Source: Candidatus Krumholzibacteriia bacterium (GTDB lineage Bacteria; Krumholzibacteriota; Krumholzibacteriia; LZORAL124-64-63). Taken from it: a stretch of 45,881 nucleotides of DNA. Location of the stretch: positions 1 to 45,881 of the forward strand of contig JAGLCY010000085.1 in NCBI GenBank assembly GCA_023270185.1, in the 5' to 3' direction. The position numbers and the translations under genes were made by a program. Numbering within the stretch: position 1 is the stretch's first letter; every line of letters starts with the position of its first letter. The notes below the pieces were generated by a model that saw nothing but the letters and a program-made list of their open reading frames with translations, had not been told where the DNA came from and did no database searches. This document shows positions 32,484 through 40,693 of this stretch, one piece after another.

Positions 32484-33608
32484 ATGACCGTGACGATTTC
32501 CCCCGTCGGCGAAGACAAATACGCTCTCCGGGAATTCCTGGACGTTCCCTACCGGATCTACCGTGATGATCCCAACTACGTGTTCCCTCTCCTGGACGAG
32601 ATGAAACATTTCCACGACAGGAAAAAGAATCCTTTCTACAACCACGCCACTTCCGAACTGTGGCTGGTCCGCGACGGGGGGCAGGTGGTCGGCCGCATCG
32701 GAGCGGCCGTGGACCAGTACAACAACGATCATTGGCAGGAGAAGGTGGGTTTTTTCGGTTTCTACGAGGTCGACGACAACCCCGCCGCGGCGGCCGCGCT
32801 GCTGGAAACCGCGCGGGAATGGATCGCCGGCCAGGGCATGGACACGATGCGCGGACCGGGTTGTTTCACCTCGAACCACGACTGGTACGGCCTGCAGGTG
32901 GACGGCAAATTCAACCGCCCGGTTCTCGGCATGCCCTACAATCCCCGCTATTACGAGAAACAGTTCGAGGATTTCGGCCTGGCCGGAGCCAAGGATCTAT
33001 ACGCCTGGGACATCAGGACCGGAGGCGTCCTGCCCGAAAAAATGCAGCGGCTCATCGACCGCATCATGGCCCGGCCCGGGCTGGTCATCCGTCCGTTCAA
33101 CATGAAGAAGTTTACCGCCGAAGCCAACCTTGTGCGTGACCTGTACAACAAGACCTGGAGCGAGAACTGGGGATTCATACCTCTGGACGACGAGGATTTC
33201 GCCTACATGGCCAAGGACATGAAATCGATGGTGGATCCGGATTTCCTGCTGGTCGCCGAGATGGAAGGCAAACCCATCGGCTTTTCGTTGAGTATCCCCG
33301 ATTTCAACCAGGCCCTGCAGCCGCTGCGCGGCAAGCTGCTGCCCTTCGGCTGGCTGAAATTCCTTCTGGGCAAGCGGAAGATCAATTACGCGCGCACCAT
33401 CCTGATGGGTGTCCTGCCGGAATACCGCAGACTCGGTGTGGACATCGCCATGGTGTACAAGACCATGATGGCCGCCTTCCCCAAGGGAATTACCTCCGGC
33501 GAATGCTCCTGGATCCTGGCCGACAACGAACCCATGAACCGGATACTGTCCGGTTACGGGGCGGAAATGTACAAGACCTATAGGGTGTACGAAAAGGCGG
33601 TGGGGTGA
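32484..33608 (+). CDS. GNAT-fold N-acyltransferase, bacterial ceramide synthase type
   Basis: A 374-residue cytoplasmic protein of a large GNAT-superfamily group. Visible hallmarks are FLDVPYRIYRDDPNYVFPLLDE, KKNPFYNHATSELWLVRDGGQVVGRI, GFFGFYEVDDNPAAAAALL, GMDTMRGPGCFTSNHDWYGL, MPYNPRYYEKQFEDFG and a second acyl-CoA half with GVLPEYRRLGVDIAMV. As I recall, the Caulobacter ceramide synthase bCerS belongs to this acyl-CoA N-acyltransferase group and acylates 3-ketosphinganine. Position directly between a serine palmitoyltransferase-like gene and a CerR-like gene supports the same job here. The assignment rests on context and family memory and needs alignment. Start: ATG with AAGGGAGA upstream. 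It ends in a GTGA overlap with the epimerase gene. Confidence 0.78.
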   Translation: MTVTISPVGEDKYALREFLDVPYRIYRDDPNYVFPLLDEMKHFHDRKKNPFYNHATSELWLVRDGGQVVGRIGAAVDQYNNDHWQEKVGFFGFYEVDDNPAAAAALLETAREWIAGQGMDTMRGPGCFTSNHDWYGLQVDGKFNRPVLGMPYNPRYYEKQFEDFGLAGAKDLYAWDIRTGGVLPEKMQRLIDRIMARPGLVIRPFNMKKFTAEANLVRDLYNKTWSENWGFIPLDDEDFAYMAKDMKSMVDPDFLLVAEMEGKPIGFSLSIPDFNQALQPLRGKLLPFGWLKFLLGKRKINYARTILMGVLPEYRRLGVDIAMVYKTMMAAFPKGITSGECSWILADNEPMNRILSGYGAEMYKTYRVYEKAVG

Positions 33609-34624
33609 CAAGCGTCAACGGCAGAACGGAAAACAGCGGCCCCTTGATCGCCCTGACCGGGGCGACGGGGTTTCTGGGCAGCCATATTGCCGATACGTTG
33701 CTGGCCCGCAACTACCGGGTTCGGGCATCGGTGCGGATGACAAGCAACCTGCGCTGGCTGGACGCCAAACCCGTCGAAACCGTGGTGGTCGATCTTACCG
33801 ATCCCACTGACTGCGCCCGATTTCTGGCCGGCACGAACGGATTGATTCATTGCGCCGGCGTGGTGAGCGCCCCCGCTCCTGAGATCTATCACACGGCCAA
33901 CGTGACCAGCACCGGGACCCTGCTCGCCGCCGCCGCGAAATCCTGGGCCGGCCGTGAAGATGCCGCCGTCTTCATCCTGATCTCGAGCCTGGCCGCCCAC
34001 GGTCCCGCCGGCATGGATCAACCTGCCCTGGAAACCGATGACTGCAACCCCATCACGCACTACGGCCGCTCCAAGTTGGCCGCCGAGGAACTTCTGGCCA
34101 CGGGTGAATGGGCGTTTCGAACCGCGGTGCTGCGGCCCCCTTCCCTGTACGGTCCCCGGGACTCAGAATTCCTGCCCCTGTTCCGGATGGCGGTCCGGGG
34201 CTGGACCGGTCGCCTGGGCAGCCGCATGACCGGACTTTCCCTGGTCGATGGACGCGACGCCGCCGTCGCCGCCGTCGCCCTGCTGGAAACAAAATCCGCC
34301 ACGGGGCCATATTTCGTGGACGATGGACAGACGGGTTACGACTGGCCGGCCATGGCCGAAGCGCTGGGCCGAATGGCCGGCCGCAGGATCCGCACCCTGC
34401 GGGTGCCCCTGGGTTTGTTGAAATCCATTTCCTGGCTGGCCGGACCTTCCCGAGCCGCGCGATCGGCGGTTCTGAACCGGGACCGGATCCGTGACCTGGA
34501 CACCGTTGGCTGGGTCTGCGACGGCAGGCGCCTGACCGCCGCCACGGGCTTCCGGGCCCGGCGGGACGCGGCCCGGGGATTCACCGAAACACTGGATTTT
34601 TTCCGTGAGGAAGGTTGGCTTTGA
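33605..34624 (+). CDS. NAD-dependent epimerase/reductase, CerR-like
   Basis: A 339-residue extended short-chain dehydrogenase. The NAD(P)-binding motif is TGATGFLGSHIAD (18-30). SSLAAHGPAG gives the catalytic Ser region, and Y153-x3-K157 lies in HYGRSKLAAEE. RPPSLYGPRD is a typical substrate-domain motif. In Caulobacter the ceramide reductase CerR belongs to this superfamily and reduces the 3-keto group of oxidised ceramide. Given the neighbours I propose that role, though a nucleotide-sugar epimerase cannot be excluded from sequence alone. The start is GTG, overlapping the GNAT stop (GTGA). The end overlaps the PAP2 start (TTGA). The three genes are therefore translationally coupled. Confidence 0.85.
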   Translation: MTSVNGRTENSGPLIALTGATGFLGSHIADTLLARNYRVRASVRMTSNLRWLDAKPVETVVVDLTDPTDCARFLAGTNGLIHCAGVVSAPAPEIYHTANVTSTGTLLAAAAKSWAGREDAAVFILISSLAAHGPAGMDQPALETDDCNPITHYGRSKLAAEELLATGEWAFRTAVLRPPSLYGPRDSEFLPLFRMAVRGWTGRLGSRMTGLSLVDGRDAAVAAVALLETKSATGPYFVDDGQTGYDWPAMAEALGRMAGRRIRTLRVPLGLLKSISWLAGPSRAARSAVLNRDRIRDLDTVGWVCDGRRLTAATGFRARRDAARGFTETLDFFREEGWL

Positions 34625-35544
34625 ACCTCAGGAAGAAGCTGATCGATCTGTCCCTGCGGAGAATGAACATCGACCGCTGGGCCGTGATCTACCTGCTGAT
34701 CAGCGCTTTCTACCCCGTGCTCAAACCCTCCGCGTTTCCCGAACCCTGGGCCAACGCCATCCTGCACGGGGGGCTCGCTCTCATCATCTGGTTTGTCCCG
34801 CCCTTCCTGCGCTGCAGCCGGTTTTTCCCGCTGCGACTTCTGGGTGAAATCTATCTGCCGCTGATTTTTCCCATGTTCTACGCGGAAATGAAATACCTGG
34901 GCATCATATTCTTCGATTTCGAAAACAGCCTCGACCCCTCGCTCATCCGTCTCGAGGAATGGATTTTCGGTGGCCAACCGAGCCTGGAATGGTCGCGCCT
35001 CTGGCCCTGGCCCTGGTTCCACGAGTTGATGGAATTCGCCTACTTCACCTACTACTTCCTGGCGGTCATCTTCCTGATGCTTGTTTTCCGGGCGGGCAAC
35101 CTGGCCGAGCAGGCGAAGTGGGACATGGTGCGGTCGTTCGTTCGCGACCTGAGCCTGACCATGCTTATCTGCTACACCATGTACACCCTGTTCCCCGCCT
35201 GGGGCCCGAAGTACTTCAGGGCCGGATACGTGGAAGTCGACGGTTGGATTTTCACTAGCATCATGCGCCATATCCATGAAAACGGGGCCCTGCTGGGCGC
35301 CGCGTTCCCCTCCAGCCACGTGGCGGCCTCCATGGTGCCCTGGTGGCACACCTGGACCAACTTTCCCCGCCATCGCTGGTGGATGACCACCATCTTCGTC
35401 CTGCTGTGCATGTCCACGGTCTACAACCGGTACCACTACGTGGTGGATGTCATCGCCGGCCTCATACTGGGCGCGCTGGTGATGTACTTTGGCCACCGTC
35501 TGGGGGATGTCGCGAGGGATCGTCTGAAATATCGCAAAGGTTGA
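34621..35544 (+). CDS. PAP2-family membrane enzyme, AUR1/inositol phosphorylceramide synthase-like
   Basis: A 307-residue membrane protein with about six hydrophobic segments. Catalytic motif C2 is AAFPSSHVAASMV and C3 is YNRYHYVVDVIAG, the two conserved His of the PAP2/phosphotransferase family. The segment before them, LFPAWGPKYFRAGY, resembles the proline/aromatic C1 region of AUR1-like enzymes rather than the classical KxxxxxxRP of phosphatases. AUR1 transfers phosphoinositol from phosphatidylinositol to ceramide. Coupled to ceramide-type genes, this protein could add or remove a phospho-headgroup on a sphingolipid. The headgroup is not determined. I chose TTG 34621, six bases after AGGAAGG and overlapping the previous stop. 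TTG 34615 adjoins the ribosome site and is unlikely. Confidence 0.8.
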   Translation: MNLRKKLIDLSLRRMNIDRWAVIYLLISAFYPVLKPSAFPEPWANAILHGGLALIIWFVPPFLRCSRFFPLRLLGEIYLPLIFPMFYAEMKYLGIIFFDFENSLDPSLIRLEEWIFGGQPSLEWSRLWPWPWFHELMEFAYFTYYFLAVIFLMLVFRAGNLAEQAKWDMVRSFVRDLSLTMLICYTMYTLFPAWGPKYFRAGYVEVDGWIFTSIMRHIHENGALLGAAFPSSHVAASMVPWWHTWTNFPRHRWWMTTIFVLLCMSTVYNRYHYVVDVIAGLILGALVMYFGHRLGDVARDRLKYRKG

Positions 35545-35574
35545 TTGGCGGGAATAAGGGTTGATTGGCGGGAA
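35539..35574. repeat. Tandem 16-base duplication across the PAP2 stop codon
   Basis: GGTTGATTGGCGGGAA occurs at 35539-35554 and again at 35559-35574 (period 20). The first copy holds the PAP2 stop codon. It looks like a small slippage duplication; no function is evident. Confidence 0.85.
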
Positions 35575-35627
35575 AAAATATTCAAACAGTCATTTCGCAT
35601 CCGGCTCACGGCCGGGATGGATCAGCC

Positions 35628-35834
35628 TCAGGTGAAACCGCCGGTGCCGCAACCACCGCCGGAAAACCCGCCCGTTGAACCGGCGGCTCCCGTGGCGAAG
35701 GCGGAAAAACCCCTCTCGACCCGTTTGGACTTGCAAGCGGGGCACTTGAGTTCACCGCTCTTCAGCTCGGCAGCCGAAAGCAACTCCTCGAAATTGTGTC
35801 CGCATTTCTTGCACGTAAACTCGAAAATCGGCAC
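35628..35834 (-). CDS. FmdB-family zinc-ribbon protein
   Basis: A 68-residue protein. MPIFEFTCKKCGHNFEEL and CPACKSKRVERGFSAF carry the two CxxC knuckles of the FmdB/CxxC_CxxC_SSSS zinc-ribbon family. The C-terminal tail is low-complexity Gly/Ser (GAAGSTGGFSGGGCGTGGF), also usual in the family. The function is unknown; a transcription-linked role was suggested for the namesake. The start is GTG 35834, eight bases after AGGAGG (an out-of-frame ATG lies between). It is convergent with the PAP2 gene across 83 bases. Confidence 0.9.
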   Translation of the reverse strand: MPIFEFTCKKCGHNFEELLSAAELKSGELKCPACKSKRVERGFSAFATGAAGSTGGFSGGGCGTGGFT

Positions 35835-35968
35835 GCCATGACCTCCTGGCCGTCGGCCAGATAATATTTCTACTCGGAGTTCCGGTCCACTGAATCCGGT
35901 GTATTCTCCCGATTTGACCCTGGATCCTTCAAATCGTCTCGATCACCGATCGAGCAACTGGCGGGGCC

Positions 35969-36052
35969 TCAGCCGGGTTGGATACCCAACCGGGGAAAAA
36001 CGAACTGCACTATGATGAAGTACAGGACCACGAATAATATGAACTTTTCCAT
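35969..36052 (-). CDS. 27-residue single-span membrane peptide
   Basis: ATG at 36052 opens a short frame with MEKFILFVVLYFIIVQFVF followed by PRLGIQPG and TGA at 35969. AAAGGA lies about seven bases upstream. The sequence is almost wholly hydrophobic with a polar C-terminus, as in small bacterial membrane proteins. I recognise no named family. It sits in the 315-base gap between the FmdB-type gene and the SDR gene, in the same orientation as both. The rest of that gap (35835-35968 and 36053-36149) shows no gene. A hairpin (CCGGGTTGG/CCAACCGGG) overlaps its last codons and stop. Confidence 0.55.
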   Translation of the reverse strand: MEKFILFVVLYFIIVQFVFPRLGIQPG

Positions 36053-36149
36053 CGACGGTCCTTTCAGGTCTCCATCAATCACACCCGACTATCTACATGC
36101 GCAGTTTATTGACGGAAAAGGTAGTAAAGAACATCGCTCTGTCAAGAGG

Positions 36150-36962
36150 TCAGAAGGTCCCTTTCACCCAGCCCCCGTCCGACACGAGGCATTGTCCCGT
36201 AAGATAACCCGCCCGGGCGGACATCAGGAACAGTATCAGGGCCGCGAGTTCTTCGGGTTCACCCAGACGCCCCGCCGGAATTTCGGCCGTCCATTCCGCC
36301 AGGACATCCTCCCTTGTGCAACCGGTTTGTTCAATCTTTTTTGTGATCAACCGTTCGACGGCGCTGGTCGTGTGGTAACCGGGCGCAACCGAGTTGACGG
36401 TCACTCCGCTCGGCGCGCCCTCCAGGGCCAGGTTCCGGGTCAAGGCGTGGACCGCCGGACGCATCACACTGGACAGGAGCAGGTTTTCCACCGGTTGCAA
36501 AACACTGACGGACGTGATCTGAACGATGCGCCCCCAACGACGCTGCAGCATGCCGGGCATCACCAGGCGGCATAGCCTTACCGCGCTTTCCAGGGTCAAG
36601 CGGTAGGCCGCTTCCCACTGGTCGAGATCCAATTCCGAAAAGGTACCCGCCGGAGGTCCCCCCGCGTTGACCAGCAAAAGATCGATCCCACCCCAGTCCC
36701 TTTCCAGGTCGGCGACATAACCGGCCACGGCTTCCCCGTCGGTGACATCCAGAGCCCGCGTGCGCACCTCGCCGCAGGCTCCCCCGTAGACTTCCTGGCC
36801 CGCGGCCCTGACGTCCTCCGCCGCCTCGTCAAGATCGTTTTCCCCCCGCGCGCACATGGCTACCCGCGCGCCTTCAGCCGCCAATTGAAGGGCTACGGCC
36901 CTGCCGAATCCCCGTGACGCGGCCGTTACCAGCGCTGATCGACCCCTGAGTCCCAACTCCAT
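36150..36962 (-). CDS. SDR-family protein lacking the standard catalytic residues (BKR-like)
   Basis: A 270-residue Rossmann protein. The glycine motif reads TAASRGFGRAVA (TxxxRGxG, not the standard TGxxxGxG). LLVNAGGPPAG replaces NNAG, and the position of the usual Tyr-x3-Lys reads ENLLLSSVMRPAVHALTRNL with neither residue. VTVNSVAPGYHTT follows normally. This matches what I know of the 'BKR-like SDR-like' subgroup, resembling beta-ketoacyl-ACP reductases but without the catalytic tetrad. Activity may be altered or absent. I chose ATG 36962 (MELGLRGR), with GGTGG upstream. Earlier in-frame ATGs add residues unlike the family. It is divergent from the M61-like protease gene. Confidence 0.85.
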   Translation of the reverse strand: MELGLRGRSALVTAASRGFGRAVALQLAAEGARVAMCARGENDLDEAAEDVRAAGQEVYGGACGEVRTRALDVTDGEAVAGYVADLERDWGGIDLLLVNAGGPPAGTFSELDLDQWEAAYRLTLESAVRLCRLVMPGMLQRRWGRIVQITSVSVLQPVENLLLSSVMRPAVHALTRNLALEGAPSGVTVNSVAPGYHTTSAVERLITKKIEQTGCTREDVLAEWTAEIPAGRLGEPEELAALILFLMSARAGYLTGQCLVSDGGWVKGTF

Positions 36963-37129
36963 TTTTTCCACCCCACCATTCAAGGTCATGTCACAGCGGC
37001 CGATAATTAAGTGCATAAGCATGCTACATGGCCACCATTTTAGGGAAAATGGCGGATTTGTCACTCTCGGAGTGATAGGAAAAAGCGGTCATCGACACCA
37101 TTGATGTGCCGTGCGGAGAAAGATCCTGA

Positions 37130-38785
37130 ATGAGCAATAAACCGCAATCCGCCCTGGAAAACTACGTGACCAAACGAGGCGGGGATTTAGGTCAATTCTA
37201 TCGCAGGCTGGAAGGACCCTTGCCCGACCACAACCTGATCCGCGTCGCCTCCTGGCTGATCATCCTGGGTTTCGCCACCTATTTCCTTATTCCACGCAGT
37301 CCGATGCCCATCCAGTTGACCTATGAATTGGATTTGGAAAAAGCTCCCAGCGGCAGTTTGACAATCACCCTGATCGCTGAAGGTGATCTGCCTCGACACC
37401 TGGATCTCGAATTTCCCCCCGGAGTTTTCGGCAACGTCATGAACGGGGTCCACCCCCATAGCGCAACGGCAAATGAACTGAATCCTGACGGTAGCCGGGG
37501 AAAATCCCTGGCAGTGAACAGAACCCCGGACGGGTGGCGGCTGGCCACCGGTGGCGCGAACCGGGCGGGATTCATCTATCAAGTCGACCTTAACCAGATC
37601 CAAAGTCTGGATGCCGATGTGCGACGTCACATCTCCACTCCGGTGGCCGGGGGTTTGAGGGTGGCCGGCTTCGAGGTTTTCCTGCAGCCGGCAGGTCTGG
37701 AAGTCAATGACATCACCGTCACGGTTTACAACCCCGAGAACCTCAAGGTGCTGACTCCCTGGCCGGCCCTGATCCAGAACCGCGACCGAATCATCAAGAC
37801 CACGCCCCAGGGTACGATCCAACAGGCCAACGTCAGCCCGGGCCAGGGTTATCTGCCCACGGAAGGCGTGCCCCCCCTGAACCACACCGACCCAGGCAAG
37901 TCTCCCTCCACCCAACCGGTACCCGAGAACCTGTTGTTTCATCCCCGGAATCTGGCTGACCTCAACAACGCCCTGATGATCTGTGGCGACCTCAGGATCT
38001 TGTCAACCCAGGTCCGCGAATGCGTCATCCAATTGGCGACCGATCACCCCTGGGAATTCCCCCTCGGCAGCGCTCTGGACATGGTCCGTCGCATCGCGCG
38101 GACGGAAATGGGTTTTTTCGGATCGGCTCCCACATCCCAGATCACGGTGATCCTGTCCGTGAATCAGATCGGCGGACGAGATAGATTCGATATCTACGGC
38201 GTGCACACCGGCAGTTCCATACTCGTGATGATGGACCCGAAAACAACCTGGGGAGACCTTGAGGAACAATCCGCCAGTGTCATCGCCCATGAGATGTTCC
38301 ACGGCTGGTTGGGAGAGGCGATTCCCCAGAGGGATCCGGACATGTTGTGGTTCACCGAAGGCGCCACCACCTGGTACTCCGCCCGGATGCTGACCGCGGC
38401 AGGGATATGGACACCGGATCATGCCCGGGCGGTCCTCGAAGCACGCCTGGAACGGGATTACAAACTGAGCCCCCTGAAGACCCAGATGTCCGTGGCCGAA
38501 GCAGCGTCCGAAGTAATGGCCGGGCCCGATCAGATCCGCTTCGCCTACGCCGGCGGCGTGAACGCCTGTCTTAATCTGGATCTGTGGCTGGCCAATCAAT
38601 CCGGGAAAGTCGGGCCTCTGGATCTGGTCCTGCGCCACTTGTATGAAAACCGGGACGGTTCGCCCCTGACCCGTCTGACCCTCGAAGCGGCCATCCTGGA
38701 AGTGACGGGTGTCGACTGCAGCGTCTGGTTGGATGACCATGTGTACAAGAAATCCACCTTGCCCACTGCTATCAGGTTGATTTAA
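37130..38785 (+). CDS. Membrane-anchored M61-like metalloprotease
   Basis: A 551-residue protein. One N-terminal membrane span (about 36-55, VASWLIILGFATYFLI) puts the rest outside the cytoplasm. Residues 60-300 are beta-rich, as in the N-terminal part of M61/M1 peptidases. The catalytic domain has HEMFHGW (zinc ligands His387 and His391, general base Glu388) and WFTEGATTWYSARML, where Glu410 is the third ligand, 19 residues on. That spacing and the WFTEG motif fit gluzincins of the M61 glycyl-aminopeptidase group. There is no C-terminal PDZ domain, which many M61 members have. Start: ATG 37130 with GGAG upstream. It is monocistronic. Confidence 0.85.
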   Translation: MSNKPQSALENYVTKRGGDLGQFYRRLEGPLPDHNLIRVASWLIILGFATYFLIPRSPMPIQLTYELDLEKAPSGSLTITLIAEGDLPRHLDLEFPPGVFGNVMNGVHPHSATANELNPDGSRGKSLAVNRTPDGWRLATGGANRAGFIYQVDLNQIQSLDADVRRHISTPVAGGLRVAGFEVFLQPAGLEVNDITVTVYNPENLKVLTPWPALIQNRDRIIKTTPQGTIQQANVSPGQGYLPTEGVPPLNHTDPGKSPSTQPVPENLLFHPRNLADLNNALMICGDLRILSTQVRECVIQLATDHPWEFPLGSALDMVRRIARTEMGFFGSAPTSQITVILSVNQIGGRDRFDIYGVHTGSSILVMMDPKTTWGDLEEQSASVIAHEMFHGWLGEAIPQRDPDMLWFTEGATTWYSARMLTAAGIWTPDHARAVLEARLERDYKLSPLKTQMSVAEAASEVMAGPDQIRFAYAGGVNACLNLDLWLANQSGKVGPLDLVLRHLYENRDGSPLTRLTLEAAILEVTGVDCSVWLDDHVYKKSTLPTAIRLI

Positions 38786-38792
38786 CTTCCTC

Positions 38793-38944
38793 ATTGATCG
38801 ACTTCGGGATTTCTCGTCACTCTGGGGGCGTCGTTCCGCCACCTCCTGTGGTGGAATGACTCGGCATTCCGGGGCCTCCGCCATCCATGGCTCCGGACCC
38901 TCCATGACGCCCCAGATTGACGAGAAACCCCGAAGCCAATCAAT
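38793..38944. repeat. 152-base element with 40-base inverted arms and two inner hairpins
   Basis: The left arm (38793-38832) and right arm (38906-38944) are inverted copies, matching at 35 of 39 aligned positions with one extra base. Between them lie two hairpins: TTCCGCCAC/GTGGTGGAA (38834-38856, extendable to 13 pairs by borrowing arm bases) and TCCGGGGCC/GGCTCCGGA (38868-38897). The whole can fold as a three-way junction. Of four arm mismatches, three become G-U pairs in a minus-strand RNA, while the two inner-hairpin wobbles favour the plus strand. No frame inside looks coding and no target duplication is obvious. It could be a miniature inverted-repeat element, a REP/BIME-like repeat or a structured RNA. 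Confidence 0.85.
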
Positions 38945-38986
38945 CAGCAAGTCATATCAAGTTTTTTCAGACAGGCGGTTCTTGGC

Positions 38987-40693
38987 ATGGGGCAGGATAA
39001 AAAGTTTTCTCGTACCCTCGTTACCAGCGCGCTGCCGTATGCCAATGGGGAAATCCATCTGGGGCATCTTGCCGGAGCTTATCTGCCGGCGGATATTTAT
39101 GTGCGGTTTCTGAGAATGCGCGGCGAGGAAGTCTTGTATATCTGCGGTTCGGACGAGTTCGGGGTTCCCATCACCCTGACCGCCGAAAAGGAAGGCATCA
39201 CTCCCAAGGAACTGGTCGACCGGAACCACGCCTCGATCAAGAAGTCATTCGAGGGCTTCGGGATGAGCTTCGACAACTTCAGCCAGACCAGCCGGGAAAT
39301 CCACACCGAGACGGCCCAGGCTTTCTTCAGCGACCTGCATGGCCAGGGACTGTTCAAACAGAAAACCACCGACCAATACTACAGCCCGACCCAGGACCGC
39401 TTCCTGCCCGACCGGTACATCGAAGGGAAGTGTCCCAAGTGCAAGACCGAGGGCGCCCGCGGCGGCGAATGCGAAAGTTGCCTGGCCACCTTCAGTTCCA
39501 CCGAGCTGATCGATCCGCACAGCGTCCTGGACAACAGTCCTCTCGAACTGCGGCCCACGACCCACTGGTTCCTGCCCATGGGCGACTGGCAGGAAAAGCT
39601 GAGCGCCTATATCGACGACCATCCCGAGTGGAAGGACAACGTGAAGCAGTATTGCCGCGGCTATTTTGACAGTGGTCTGCAGGACCGCGCCATGACCCGC
39701 GACCTGGGCTGGGGAGTTCCCGTGCCCCTTCCCGACCACGAAGGCAAGGTGATGTTCGTGTGGTTCGAGGCCCCCGTCGGCTACATCTCCTCCACCCGCG
39801 AATGGGCCGCCGCCCAGGGCGATCCCGAAGCCTGGAAAACCTGGTGGCAGGACCCCGGCACCCGGCTGGTGCACTTCATCGGCAAGGACAACATCTTCTT
39901 CCACGCCATGCTGTTCCCGGCCATGCTCATGGCCCACAGCGAGGATTTCGTCGTCGCCGACAACGTGCCCGCCAACGAATTCCTGAATCTTGAAGGCCAA
40001 AAACTTTCGACCAGCCGCGGGTTCGCCGTCTGGTTGCCCGAGTTCCTGGAGAAGTTCCAGGCCGACCCCCTTCGCTACACCCTGGCCCGCAACCTGCCCG
40101 AAACCAGGGACATGAACTTCACCTGGGAAGGCTTCCAGGCCCGCAACAACAACGAACTGGGCAATAATTTCGGAAATCTGATCAACCGGGTTTTCACATT
40201 CATCCATAAATTTTTCGACGGCAAGGTGCCCGAGTGGTCCGAAGAAATGATGACCGACATGGACCGGCAGGCCCTGGATGAGGTTTCCGCCGATTTAGCC
40301 AAATGGGCCGGTCATCTGGAGAAGTTCGAGATCAAGGCCGCCATGGAGGCCTGCTTCCACGCGGGGCAGGTCGGCAACCGCTACTTCGACGAATCCGCCC
40401 CGTTCCGGACCCGCAAAACCGATCTGGAACGTTGCGGACACAGTCTGGGCGTCATCATCCAGATTCTGCGCATGCTGGCCCTGATGCTCGCGCCCGTGGT
40501 GCCGTTTGGCATGGATAAGCTGTGGAGTTGGCTGGGTATGGAGAGCGATCTGTGGCATGGCGGCTGGACCGAAGGCAACCGGGACATCCCCGGCGGCCGC
40601 CCTCTGGGCACACCTGAAATCCTGTTCCCACGGCTGGACGACGAACTGATCCAGCCGGAAATCGAGCGTCTGGCCCGGATGCTGGAAGAGTGA
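38987..40693 (+). CDS. metG: Methionyl-tRNA synthetase
   Basis: A 568-residue class I synthetase charging tRNA-Met. LVTSALPYANGEIHLGHLAGAYLPADIY holds the HIGH-type motif (HLGH). ICGSDEFGVPI, the single zinc knuckle CPKCKTEGARGGECESC, FEAPVGYISSTREWA and GKDNIFFHAMLFPAML follow. The KMSKS loop reads KLSTSRG, one of the diverged forms seen in MetRS. The anticodon-binding helical domain (NNELGNNFGNLINRVFTF onward) completes the protein. There is no C-terminal tRNA-binding EMAP-like domain, so it is the short type. Start: ATG 38987, 42 bases past the inverted-repeat element. The stop abuts the stop of the convergent barrel gene with no bases between. Confidence 0.97.
   Translation: MGQDKKFSRTLVTSALPYANGEIHLGHLAGAYLPADIYVRFLRMRGEEVLYICGSDEFGVPITLTAEKEGITPKELVDRNHASIKKSFEGFGMSFDNFSQTSREIHTETAQAFFSDLHGQGLFKQKTTDQYYSPTQDRFLPDRYIEGKCPKCKTEGARGGECESCLATFSSTELIDPHSVLDNSPLELRPTTHWFLPMGDWQEKLSAYIDDHPEWKDNVKQYCRGYFDSGLQDRAMTRDLGWGVPVPLPDHEGKVMFVWFEAPVGYISSTREWAAAQGDPEAWKTWWQDPGTRLVHFIGKDNIFFHAMLFPAMLMAHSEDFVVADNVPANEFLNLEGQKLSTSRGFAVWLPEFLEKFQADPLRYTLARNLPETRDMNFTWEGFQARNNNELGNNFGNLINRVFTFIHKFFDGKVPEWSEEMMTDMDRQALDEVSADLAKWAGHLEKFEIKAAMEACFHAGQVGNRYFDESAPFRTRKTDLERCGHSLGVIIQILRMLALMLAPVVPFGMDKLWSWLGMESDLWHGGWTEGNRDIPGGRPLGTPEILFPRLDDELIQPEIERLARMLEE

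Noticed and set aside
34336-35496. 386-codon open frame antisense to the epimerase and PAP2 genes
   Set aside because: His/Gln/Glu-rich shadow translation; the sense frames have intact catalytic motifs and coupled starts.
35598-35619. Hairpin CATCCGGC/GCCGGGATG between the PAP2 and FmdB-type genes as a terminator
   Set aside because: It has a bulged base and no T run on either strand, so I could not support a terminator call.
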